This document shows positions 16,748 to 24,774 of a DNA stretch of 38,814 nucleotides, in pieces. Under the pieces are notes generated by a model. The model did no database searches. It was not told where the DNA came from and saw only the letters and a program-made list of their open reading frames with translations. The stretch comes from a bacterium (GTDB lineage: Bacteria; SAR324; XYD2-FULL-50-16): assembly GCA_018830885.1 (NCBI GenBank), contig JAHJRI010000262.1, forward strand, positions 1 to 38,814, given 5' to 3'. The position numbers were made by a program, and so were the translations under genes. Each line of letters opens with the position of its first letter. The first letter of the stretch is position 1.

Positions 16748-17020
16748 CTAAATTATCTTGAGATTTTCGACGGTGCTGCTCTTTGCCTTGATCTTGTCTT
16801 TCCAGCTCACCTGCAGATTCAGCTTGGAGCTGTTGGACTTCCGTTTGGCTTCGATCTTCAATTTCAACAGTCCCTGGGGCACCAGATCGATTCTTGTTTT
16901 TTCAGTCCCCAGGCTGATCGATCCGTTTTCAATGCCTTCAATGATCGATTTCAGATAGTCCACAATGGTCTCGCAATCCTGGTAGGATTCATGTTTGAAT
17001 TCGTTTTCAGCCACTTGCAT
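16748..17020 (-). CDS. Amphi-Trp domain protein (GAK system), copy 2
   Basis: 90 residues with the same layout as the protein at 11154-11462: a helix ETIVDYLKSIIEGIENGSISLG, then strands RIDLVPQGLLKLKIEAKRK and SSKLNLQVSWKDK, ending in a basic tail instead of the acidic tail of copy 1. The opposite charge of the tails may mean different partners. ATG 17020 has AGGAG 5 bases upstream. It lies 22 bases after the corrected end of the PHP-like gene and 19 before the PhoU-kinase gene. Confidence 0.82.
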   Translation of the reverse strand: MQVAENEFKHESYQDCETIVDYLKSIIEGIENGSISLGTEKTRIDLVPQGLLKLKIEAKRKSNSSKLNLQVSWKDKIKAKSSTVENLKII

Positions 17021-17042
17021 GGGGTCTCCTGTTTGATTCAGT

Positions 17043-18178
17043 TTATGACAACCGGTTTCTGTATTCGATAATCATCCTTTTCCGATTCGCGTTGGCGATA
17101 ATCAGGCTTTTCCAGATTTCTCGATCCTCCCAGGCCGGATGCACGCCGATTTCACGCTTTGCCTTTTCGGGATCCTGGTCTTTGGGATCCAGCACCTTTT
17201 CACCAAAGTGCGTGTCATCCCCATCAGAATGAGAATAGGCTTGTCACGGTATTTCCCTGCCTTGTTCTGCTTATTGACCACATTGATCAGAAATTCGGTA
17301 TACTCTCTGGACTGGGGGTTCCAGACTTCATATCCGTCGACATCGTAGTCTGCCAGCAGTATGGGCCAGAACTGTTCCGGGTGGGGAATAACGATACCGG
17401 CGTGCAGTGACCTGGCTTCTTCAATAACTTCGGAGGTGCGGTAAAAATAGTCCAGGGGGAAACTGGCCTTGACAATCATTTTGACTTCTCGCAGGAAGAT
17501 CTGGGCTCTTTCGACCAGGGTCGGGCTGACCTCTTCCTTCAAGAGGTTAAAATAGTTTCTGATTAGCTTATTCCTTAGCATCTCCGGGCGGGTAACCGAT
17601 TCATTCTGCTCGATGAGACGTTTCAGTTTCGTGGTGTGGAATTTCACGAAATTGATCAGGCTGCTGTCGCTGCCGGTTTTTTTGGCTGGGAACGCCAGCC
17701 GGTGCTGAAACTGGTCTTCAATAATCGTATCTAAAAACTCATACAACTGTCGGGTTCGATACTTGAAAGTATAGTTCAGCATCTCTTTTAAGACATGGGC
17801 CTGATCATCCGTTACCCTGGATTCCTCAAAATGAAGGAGCAACTGTACCTTCCGATTGAACTGATGGGAAAAACAATCCACTTCAACCCCACTGTAACCG
17901 TTGAGAGTTTTCAGCTGGTTATGCTGGGTGGGAATGATCAGTTCATCCTCGCGATTCGGAAACATGGCAGAAACACGCTCCATGATCAGATCGAGTGGTA
18001 TAAATTCGGGATGCCAGTGAACCGCCAGGACGGTTTTCTGTTCCGGATATGTCGTCGGGGGGGTAACCACCCGTTTGATCTGTTCTTTGGACAGGTCTGT
18101 GGAAACCAGGTGAAGATATTTTTTCTGATCCGCTTCCGTAATTTCGGTCGGAAGATCCAATATTTTTTCTGCTTTCAA
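17043..18178 (-). CDS. GAK-associated PHP-like metallohydrolase, frameshifted near the C-terminus
   Basis: Read as given, the frame stops at 17102 after a tail without sense (MGMTRTLVKRCW). Adding one G to the run CCCC at 17219-17222 (GGGG on the coding strand) restores ILMGDDTHFGEKVLDPKDQ and continues to TAA at 17043-17045, giving about 378 residues. The restored DDTHFG is the last metal motif of a PHP-type hydrolase. Others are AVHWHPEF (HxH, about residue 53), IPTQHNQ, GVEVDCF, GIVIPHPEQFWP and YEVWNPQ. Substrate unknown. The start is TTG 18178; no other start precedes it in frame. A PHO-box-like promoter lies about 140 bases upstream. The frameshift could be a homopolymer sequencing error or a real mutation. 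Confidence 0.78.
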
Positions 18179-18318
18179 AGTATACTCTGGCTACTGGCTG
18201 TATGTTTCTGATGAGCAAAAAAGGATGATCACCAGGTTACTCAGCTGTTTCTGAGTCGACTGATTCTGTGCGGCTGCACACTGACATGTCAGAACTGCCT
18301 CGAACAATCGGCAGAAAA

Positions 18319-18350
18319 AACATATCAACAAATTGTTAGGATAGTATGAG
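18319..18350 (-). promoter_or_regulatory. Candidate PHO box and promoter of the GAK core operon
   Basis: On the - strand: CTCATAC (18350-18344), N4, CTAACAA (18339-18333), 8 bp, TATGTT (18324-18319). Period and spacing equal the sites before pstS, the lipoprotein and the PHP-GT4 gene. It would drive the PHP-like gene, amphi-Trp, PhoU-kinase and following genes. It lies between the XXXCH stop and the PHP-like start; the rest of 18179-18536 has no gene. Confidence 0.5.
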
Positions 18351-18536
18351 TTCTATGTCAGAAAACGATTGACTGCTGAGCTGTTCCATGAGTTGCAGTA
18401 TGGGGGCCATATGCAGGAAGTCCTTCCAGCGCTCGGACTGACCTCAGTGGGTTTCATGCAGATCCCTGCAGAAAAGGACCGCCCGCTGTCCTGGGGCTTT
18501 CCAGGGTCCATCAGTCATAAAACAGAGTCCCCCCAG

Positions 18537-19088
18537 CTATTTATACTGATCGTGACAGATGCTGCGCAGCGTTTTCAAGTTCGTATAGGCAGTCACCATC
18601 TCATTGAGATTTTTCTGGTCAAAGGCATTCCGGAATAACTCGCATGCCTTCCCGTACGCCTCATAATGAGGATCACCGAAACCTGGGTAAGTGACCATCT
18701 GCTCGGAATCCTGCATAAAAAGGGTGACACTTTCCATGGTGGGTAAACTGCCACTGGTCAGTGCCAGCTTGATCTCCTTGAAGGAGCGTTCCATTCTTTT
18801 TTTCAGCTGCTTATACTTGGGTTTCCCGGAGTCGACCGTTGTTGAACTATTGCTTTCCAGCGGCAGACCCGTTTTGGGATCGGGAAACTTGGCCTTTAGC
18901 TGACAGACATAGGCCACACCTTCCTTCTTGACTGAGATCTCAAGCTTATTTAATCCCTCCAGGTCGGGTATGGGGTTGGAACCTGTGTCCAGCTGCTTTT
19001 TTTCCAGCTGGTCAGCTATGGCACGAAGCAGTGGGGCAGCCTCAGCAAGCTTGGTAAATTTATGACTCGATTTTGTTTTCCGGCTCAT
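18537..19088 (-). CDS. GAK system XXXCH protein
   Basis: 183 residues ending RSICHDQYK, the Cys-His end that gives the XXXCH family its name. The N-terminus is basic (MSRKTKSSHKFTK), followed by a helix AAPLLRAIADQLEKKQ and strands LNKLEISVKKEGVAYVCQLKAK, an arrangement (helix, then beta strands with alternating residues) that recalls amphi-Trp proteins. A helical C-terminal part follows (YKQLKKRMERSFKEIKLAL...). The role is unknown; the Cys-His pair might bind metal or be modified. ATG 19088 has AAGG upstream (AAAAGGTTAACAAG); an upstream start at 19133 has none. It lies 148 bases downstream of the Lgt-like gene. Confidence 0.82.
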   Translation of the reverse strand: MSRKTKSSHKFTKLAEAAPLLRAIADQLEKKQLDTGSNPIPDLEGLNKLEISVKKEGVAYVCQLKAKFPDPKTGLPLESNSSTTVDSGKPKYKQLKKRMERSFKEIKLALTSGSLPTMESVTLFMQDSEQMVTYPGFGDPHYEAYGKACELFRNAFDQKNLNEMVTAYTNLKTLRSICHDQYK

Positions 19089-19183
19089 CTTGTTAACCTT
19101 TTGTATTGTTATTGACCCCTTATCCATTGGCATGGGTAGCGGTATGTGATTGGTGGGTTACTCTTCTGCCAGGGATTTTTCCC

Positions 19184-19227
19184 GGGACACACCACCTGTT
19201 TAACAGGGTGGCCAGCTGGCGTGTCCC
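19184..19227. terminator. Hairpin between the Lgt-like and XXXCH genes
   Basis: GGGACAC (19184-19190) pairs with GTGTCCC (19221-19227), and inside it CCACCTGTT pairs imperfectly with AACAGGGTGG. There is no T-run on either side, so it could attenuate or stabilise the transcript. Confidence 0.4.
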
Positions 19228-19235
19228 CGCAGTTG

Positions 19236-20291
19236 TTAAATGTTCTCAGTCTGAACATGGAAGGAGAGTTCGGCGGTGATGATCTTGCTCCTGCCGGTGA
19301 AAATAAAAATGGCCAGCCACAGTCCCTGCAGAAAGAGAATCACCGGTGTGCTCCACATGGTTTCCAGCCCGCGCAGGATACTGATGGCAGTGACTGTGCG
19401 GGGAGTGAGCAGGAGCGACGTAGTAACAGCATAAACCACTGAAATCAGGGACATGATTTGGTAGGTTGAAAACCAGCCCTCGCCCCGGTAATCGGCCCTG
19501 AAAAATTCAGATACCACCCGCCAGATCTGGGTCGTTGCCAGTGTGATCAAAAACGAAAGCATAAAACGGCCCTCCAGAAAAAGATAGGTTCCTGCCAGGC
19601 CAGAAACCAGGTAGATGACAGAGGTTATCCCCTGTATCGGCAGCATTTCCTTTCCGTCCATGGCATGTGCATAGGCGATCTTCTTGGTTTTGCCCAGAAA
19701 CACAAAGTTGAATCGGCGAAAGGGAATCTGCAGATAGCGCGGCAGTTCGGATATCGGTTTACCATAACAGCAGCCGAAGCTGATACAGCCCAGACGTCCG
19801 ATGCCTTCGCCAAAAGCGTAGGCGGTGGAAACCGCAGCCAGCAGAACAATGATATCGATGGTTGGATAGTGCTGTCTTTCAAAGAGCAGTTTGACACCCA
19901 GGGCAACCCAGGGCGCAATGACGATGCCTACAAAGGAGGCACCGCCAATCGTCAGGGTGCAGGGCTTCTTTTCCACCAGGCGGGCCACGATTTTAGCTGC
20001 CGGGACTGCGAAAACCAGGACCCCCGCCAAAAACAGGATGGTACCGCTGACAGGCATCGCCGCCGCACCCAGCAGGATAATCATGATGGCCGCGGCAATA
20101 ACTACGGCCACGCCATTAAACAGCCCGTAATAGGTCAGATTTAAACCCTGCCATTTACCGTCGGCCGATTTGACAATCGGCAGTGTTCCCAGAACCTGCC
20201 ATTTCTCCCGGGGCAGAAATTTAAACCCCCATATGGATAAAACAAAAAGAAAGAGGGTGAGTCCTGTGATAAATAATAGATTTTCAACCAT
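19236..20291 (-). CDS. Lgt-like integral membrane protein
   Basis: About 351 residues with seven or eight hydrophobic segments, beginning MVENLLFITGLTLFLFVLSI. The central motif FGEGIGRLGCISFGCCYGKP corresponds to the Lgt signature (GRxGNFxNxExxG) but has GRLGC...GCCYG, a form seen in Lgt-family paralogues. True Lgt transfers diacylglyceryl from phosphatidylglycerol to lipoproteins. The missing Asn/Glu of the signature argues that this is not the housekeeping enzyme, so a related lipid-transfer role is inferred. ATG 20291 is chosen because GGGGGAC lies a few bases upstream; the frame extends to 20390 but without such a site. Neighbours are the secreted protein and the XXXCH gene. Confidence 0.75.
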   Translation of the reverse strand: MVENLLFITGLTLFLFVLSIWGFKFLPREKWQVLGTLPIVKSADGKWQGLNLTYYGLFNGVAVVIAAAIMIILLGAAAMPVSGTILFLAGVLVFAVPAAKIVARLVEKKPCTLTIGGASFVGIVIAPWVALGVKLLFERQHYPTIDIIVLLAAVSTAYAFGEGIGRLGCISFGCCYGKPISELPRYLQIPFRRFNFVFLGKTKKIAYAHAMDGKEMLPIQGITSVIYLVSGLAGTYLFLEGRFMLSFLITLATTQIWRVVSEFFRADYRGEGWFSTYQIMSLISVVYAVTTSLLLTPRTVTAISILRGLETMWSTPVILFLQGLWLAIFIFTGRSKIITAELSFHVQTENI

Positions 20292-20430
20292 CTGCGTCCC
20301 CCAATTGGATTTTATTTGTTTTTGGTTGGAATGGATACAATGGCATAAACCAGTGTGTTTAATCCTTTCAACCGATTTCTGGACCCCCATTCCGCAGGAG
20401 ATAATGCATCAGGGAGGCGAACCGCTGTAA

Positions 20431-21168
20431 TTATTCCTCCAGCAGGATGACCGTTTTCACCGTTCCCGGCGGACCGTGCACCCCTTCATATTTCACCAGC
20501 AACAGATCCCCGCTGCGAAACCAGTATTGAACATGCCAGAATAACGACATGGCCCCTGCCAGCCTGACCTTTACCCGAACGGTTTCGATCCGGTTTCCGC
20601 TGATGACCAGGGTTTCCCGGCCATTCCGCACAGCGTTCATCTTGTGAACACTGAGATCATCTGGGCGCACAATCCAGAAATCAGTGGAATCTGCGTTGCC
20701 CTGCAACAGCGCCCTTAAGGAATACGAAAGCGCCTGGAACCAGGGGGCATCATCCAGATTTTCGGTTTTGGCAACGGTCTTACCATCGAGGTTACCATTG
20801 ATCTGAAGCGTGTTATCATGTCTGACCGTTTGAATCTGTCCTGCGTCACCCTCGAATTCCCAGGCCATGGTCCGACCGTCATCCAGGCTGATGGTCCGGT
20901 AGGTCCGGTTCTTTTCATTTGATAGGATGGTGACGGGTTTCTCCCCCTGGATCTCCCAGATAAAATGGCTGACGGTGTCCCCGGTTTTTTCGCTATAGCG
21001 ATACGGACCTTCCGCTAGAACTGCTGCAGGGGTCAGGCTGATCAGGACCCAGACAACAAAAAGGTTTTTCCACAAAGGGCTTTTGCCGGGTCTGGTGTCG
21101 CTTCGTCTTTTTTCCATGTTTGTTTGCATGCACCCGGCAAGGTCGCCGGTCTGCCCGGGCAGGGTCAT
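20431..21168 (-). CDS. Secreted protein of unknown function
   Basis: About 245 residues. A signal peptide is visible, with hydrophobic core NLFVVWVLISLTPAAVLA and a likely cut before EGPYRYSEK. The mature part is all-beta in appearance (SHFIWEIQGEKPVTILS, RTYRTISLDDGRTMAWEF, GDLLLVKYEGV), suggesting a periplasmic barrel or lipocalin-like fold. ATG 21168 overlaps the stop of the PSD-like gene (ATGA), which favours it; ATG 21117 would give a shorter signal peptide. I do not recognise the family. Tight coupling with the PSD-like gene suggests work on the same envelope substrate. Confidence 0.65.
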   Translation of the reverse strand: MTLPGQTGDLAGCMQTNMEKRRSDTRPGKSPLWKNLFVVWVLISLTPAAVLAEGPYRYSEKTGDTVSHFIWEIQGEKPVTILSNEKNRTYRTISLDDGRTMAWEFEGDAGQIQTVRHDNTLQINGNLDGKTVAKTENLDDAPWFQALSYSLRALLQGNADSTDFWIVRPDDLSVHKMNAVRNGRETLVISGNRIETVRVKVRLAGAMSLFWHVQYWFRSGDLLLVKYEGVHGPPGTVKTVILLEE

Positions 21169-22163
21169 ATCCCTTTTGCCACCGGCGATCGAACCGTCAC
21201 GTCGGTTTCGACCAGTGGCTGTTGAAAATTGTGTGTATAGCGGCTGACGACATCGCTGCGTTTCAGGTTTTGCAGGATATCCCGATCGAATCTGATCCGC
21301 TCCTTCTGGAAGATCACCATATCGACCGAGCTGCCCGGCCGGAATAGGCTTTTGGGACACCCTTTCCGGAGGAACAAGCCCCTCCGGACCGGCAGCGGGT
21401 TGTCGTAGTGAGAAACACTGTAGCACTGTTGGATATCACCAATCATCAATGCAACCAGCTCGATCATCATGACCAGCCCGATCCCGGAGCCATCCGGAAC
21501 ATCCGTATCGATTACGGTGATGGTGCGTTTGTTTTTTGAGTAGGGTGTTGCCAGTGAGATAACGGCGGCAGGATTACAGGAGTGATACCGGCCGCTGATG
21601 TCATAGAAATCAACGACGCAACCACTGACCGGTACATGATTGTAGTGGTATTTTTCCGGTGTTAACCTGAAAACGGCATAGTCCCCGCCTTGAAAAGCGC
21701 CGATCCAGTCCTGCTTGTCCCGGCCGATCAACTCCTCATAGTGAAAAAACTTCTCCTTCAGCAGAATGATGGAGCTTTCGGAAAATGACCCCACCAGCAT
21801 TCTCGAATCCGCAGGCGAGACCACGATCGCCGGATCTTCCGGCATGGGTCGGGTTTCCCAGAATCGGATTTTTCGCTCAAAGAGTTTGCGGGGCGAATCC
21901 ATCCGCTCCAGCGGTTCCACACACTCGTCCAGGTCGATGTTCAGGTTGGCGATGATTTTCCTGAGATGGGCGGATGTGTTGGCCAAAGGGTTGTCGTAAT
22001 TGAAAAAGCCCAGCAGATCGGAGGTTCTGGCGGATGTCAGCAAATCAAACAGCAGGCGTGACTTTTCCCGTATCGTTGAATAGATGATCTGGATGGCCCG
22101 ATCGGCAATCAATTTCTCGGTAACGACCTGGGACGTGGTTCTGTCAATATATTGATGCACCAT
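21165..22163 (-). CDS. Phosphatidylserine decarboxylase-like protein
   Basis: 332 residues. Residues 110-290 follow the phosphatidylserine decarboxylase pattern: IVVSPADSR (SPVDGR; Asp119), LKEKFFHYEELIG, KYHYNHVPVSG (YHRFHxPVxG; His) and LFRPGSSVDMVIF (LGST self-cleavage site, here GSS at 277-279). The Asp-His-Ser set for self-cleavage and pyruvoyl formation thus seems present. The N-terminal 105 residues are helical and not part of PSD. The real enzyme makes phosphatidylethanolamine; related proteins act on other substrates, so the function is not certain. It lies 12 bases after the 797-residue protein, and its stop overlaps the next start (ATGA). Confidence 0.82.
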   Translation of the reverse strand: MVHQYIDRTTSQVVTEKLIADRAIQIIYSTIREKSRLLFDLLTSARTSDLLGFFNYDNPLANTSAHLRKIIANLNIDLDECVEPLERMDSPRKLFERKIRFWETRPMPEDPAIVVSPADSRMLVGSFSESSIILLKEKFFHYEELIGRDKQDWIGAFQGGDYAVFRLTPEKYHYNHVPVSGCVVDFYDISGRYHSCNPAAVISLATPYSKNKRTITVIDTDVPDGSGIGLVMMIELVALMIGDIQQCYSVSHYDNPLPVRRGLFLRKGCPKSLFRPGSSVDMVIFQKERIRFDRDILQNLKRSDVVSRYTHNFQQPLVETDVTVRSPVAKGI

Positions 22164-22175
22164 GCTATGTTTTTA

Positions 22176-24569
22176 TTAAGTGTCTGTTTGTCCGGCTTTC
22201 TGTTGATTCCGGTCGATGATGAGCAATGTCAGGTGAATGAGACGGACCAGGGTTTGCTGGGACAACTTTTCCGAAACGGCATCATCGCTGGTTGCTGCGA
22301 CGAATGCTGCAGCGTTTTTTCCGCCGAGAATGCTCATCAAAGCTTCATTATGGGTTCCTTTACGCCAGGCGTGCATGGAGTCCAGTTCCTCCGCTCCCGC
22401 TTTCAGAACCTCCATGGCTTCCCGCATGTTTTCCTGGCGCAGACCGTCCCGGTAGTACTGTTCAGCAGCCTTGTTGAACTCATGCCCGCTCAGCTTCATC
22501 GCCGAGTTGGCGCCAGCTTTTTCCAGAATGGTCGTGGTCAGCTTGCCGGCTGTGCTGAACGCTTTGGGGAATGCCAGACGCTGCTCCAGATCCCGGATGG
22601 TTTCTCCCAGTCCCATCTCAAAAATCAGCGCTTCCCCATCCTTTTTCAGTTTTCGGACCAGGGCTGCCTTATATTCCTGGACGTGGACACGGATAAATCC
22701 ATCGTAGCGATGGCTCTGTCTTGTTTTTTGCACATCCTTGAGAAGATCCCCCAGAAATCGGTTGCGGCTGTTTTTGCGAATAAACACCGTAGGCAGTCCG
22801 ATAGCAGCACTGAAGAAGATCTGCCGCCGCTCACTTTCGATAAACGGCTCATCCGGGATATGAATATGGGAAACCCGGCCTTTCAGGGCATATTGATAGG
22901 CCAACGCGATAATCAAGAGCTGGAGGTTGACGGCTTGTGTCATATCCGTCCCGATATCCTTGAAAAGACTGTAGTGGCGGCATTCGAAACCGGAAAATCC
23001 CAGTTTGGAATACTCCCGCAACTTGCAGAGCATGTAGATGGACATCGAATCATCAAACACACCCAGAGAGGCCAGGTCGTTTTTCAAGCGGATATCATTA
23101 CCAATGATGCCGTTCAGGGCAGGGCTCTGTTTGGTGCTGAGCAGAGATACAAAATAGTCAATCAACCGGAAATCAGGAACAAAATCCCCTTTTAACCGCA
23201 GGGTTTTGCTGACAAGTCGGTCAAGCCAGATCGGGCCAAATGGGGTCAATGGCTGGCCCATGAACTTGAGCCCCGCCTTTTTTTTCCAACGACGCCAGAT
23301 CATTTTCAGATGGGTGGCTTCCAGTTCATGGGGCAGAAAGCCCAGTACCCGCTCCGGATGAAAATCCAGGAAATCCAGGCGATAGGGGGCGGCTGAATAG
23401 GTGCCGACAAACAGGGGCAGAAAATGTTCCGTAATTTTCAGGACCAGGTCCCCGTAATACTTTTCATGTTCAACACCAAAGCCGGACCCGGGATCGCTGA
23501 CCAGACGGCTGATTTTTTTGCTGCCCAGGCTGATATGGGTCCCATTATTGGCCAGGCTGATATTGGATGTATTGGGGAGAACGGCCAGATTCCGGTTTAG
23601 AATCCCCGCCTCCTTGATTTTATAGATAGCGTTCAGCTGGCTCATGGAGAGAACCCGGTGACAGAGCGCCATGTACTTCTTCTTCTCCTCCCCCTGGTTC
23701 CAACCTGACAAACAGGGACTCATAAACAGTTCCCGGTAAAAGGAGTCACTGATGAGTTCGTTCAGACGTTTCTGACGGGTGGCCGGATTCGGGGCAAAAC
23801 ACATGGTGGCCTTCTGTCCATGATCGATCAGCCTGAATCGACTATTGGCATATTGTAAGAGCAGCTGGCACAGTGCAAACCGGATCAACGTTTCATTCAC
23901 AATCCCTTTTCCCATCCCGAATGTTGATGTCACGGGTACCGGTGAAAAAGAGAAGGTCTCCGGAGAGGAGTTATCACTTAAAAAATGGCTCAGCAGTCGA
24001 TTGCCGATGGCCACGATCTGCTTGTCGAAATCCTGAAATGATACGACATCGGCCAATGACAGTTTCAAGAGATAACTGATGGGAACCCGGATAAACGCCT
24101 CACCATCCTGCAAAACCGTGAACTGATCTTTGTCGGACCGCTGTGAACCAAACACGTCCCTCTTATCAGAAAGCAGGTCTCGTTCAAATATCTCGTTGGC
24201 ATAGGTGCCGATCTGGGCCCTGGGAAAACGCACCCAGCTGTTCTCCCAGACACCGCCTGCGTTATCCTCCAGAAATGCTTCCAGCGCAGTGATGGTTTTC
24301 CGGGAGGAATTCCCGGATTTGGCTTCGGCGATGATATTTTTTAAATAGTTGGAATTCCGGATGTAGTTCGGCATATCAACGTCTTCAGCGCGGCCAATAA
24401 CGTCCGCCTGGAGTTCATTTTCCACACCGGCTGTGGTGTCTTCGCCCACAAAAGGAAGGGCATCGATCGCATGACGGTCTGTCAGAATGCCAAATCCCAG
24501 TTGGCCCGGTTGGATGAAGGATGCCGGAGTTGCCTGCTGCAGGGGTTGAACAGCCGCATTGGTTTTCAT
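22176..24569 (-). CDS. Large GAK-cluster protein of unknown function
   Basis: About 797 residues, not recognised. No signal peptide or membrane segment. Conserved-looking blocks are FVGEDTTAGVENELQADV (residues 40-60), SNYLKNIIAEA, WENSWVRFPRAQIG, DGEAFIRVPISYLLKLSLADV, STFGMGKGIVNETLIRFALCQLL, and RVSHIHIPDEPFIESERRQ. Several of these look like an active site (ENE, WENSWVR, DGEAFIRVP). The middle resembles a mixed alpha/beta enzyme and the C-terminal 120 residues are helical. Two starts are possible: ATG 24569 and GTG 24650, neither with a good Shine-Dalgarno sequence. It follows the PHP-GT4 gene by about 200 bases and precedes the PSD-like gene by 12, so it belongs to the same set. Confidence 0.65.
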   Translation of the reverse strand: MKTNAAVQPLQQATPASFIQPGQLGFGILTDRHAIDALPFVGEDTTAGVENELQADVIGRAEDVDMPNYIRNSNYLKNIIAEAKSGNSSRKTITALEAFLEDNAGGVWENSWVRFPRAQIGTYANEIFERDLLSDKRDVFGSQRSDKDQFTVLQDGEAFIRVPISYLLKLSLADVVSFQDFDKQIVAIGNRLLSHFLSDNSSPETFSFSPVPVTSTFGMGKGIVNETLIRFALCQLLLQYANSRFRLIDHGQKATMCFAPNPATRQKRLNELISDSFYRELFMSPCLSGWNQGEEKKKYMALCHRVLSMSQLNAIYKIKEAGILNRNLAVLPNTSNISLANNGTHISLGSKKISRLVSDPGSGFGVEHEKYYGDLVLKITEHFLPLFVGTYSAAPYRLDFLDFHPERVLGFLPHELEATHLKMIWRRWKKKAGLKFMGQPLTPFGPIWLDRLVSKTLRLKGDFVPDFRLIDYFVSLLSTKQSPALNGIIGNDIRLKNDLASLGVFDDSMSIYMLCKLREYSKLGFSGFECRHYSLFKDIGTDMTQAVNLQLLIIALAYQYALKGRVSHIHIPDEPFIESERRQIFFSAAIGLPTVFIRKNSRNRFLGDLLKDVQKTRQSHRYDGFIRVHVQEYKAALVRKLKKDGEALIFEMGLGETIRDLEQRLAFPKAFSTAGKLTTTILEKAGANSAMKLSGHEFNKAAEQYYRDGLRQENMREAMEVLKAGAEELDSMHAWRKGTHNEALMSILGGKNAAAFVAATSDDAVSEKLSQQTLVRLIHLTLLIIDRNQQKAGQTDT

Positions 24570-24774
24570 GGAGGTTTTTCTGATAGTGGTTTCATGAATG
24601 GTTGATGATGAAGCGATCCGTCTGTCAGCCGGATCACTCCTGACGCTCACCGACCGATGTGGAGACGGTTTTTAATGCATCATCCTTGTTTATATGCTGC
24701 TTCCGGACTGTTACGCCCGCATTAGGGGTTGGATAAGACTTGATGAGCGAAATGACTGACTCACGTCCCATGCG

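Noticed and set aside
20310..20370. Weak repeat pair upstream of the Lgt-like gene as a sixth PHO box
   Set aside because: TTAAACA and GGTTTAT agree poorly and no -10 box is at the right distance.
22152..23195. 347-codon frame on the + strand
   Set aside because: It mirrors the 797-residue protein of the - strand. The - strand frame is far longer and fits the operon spacing.
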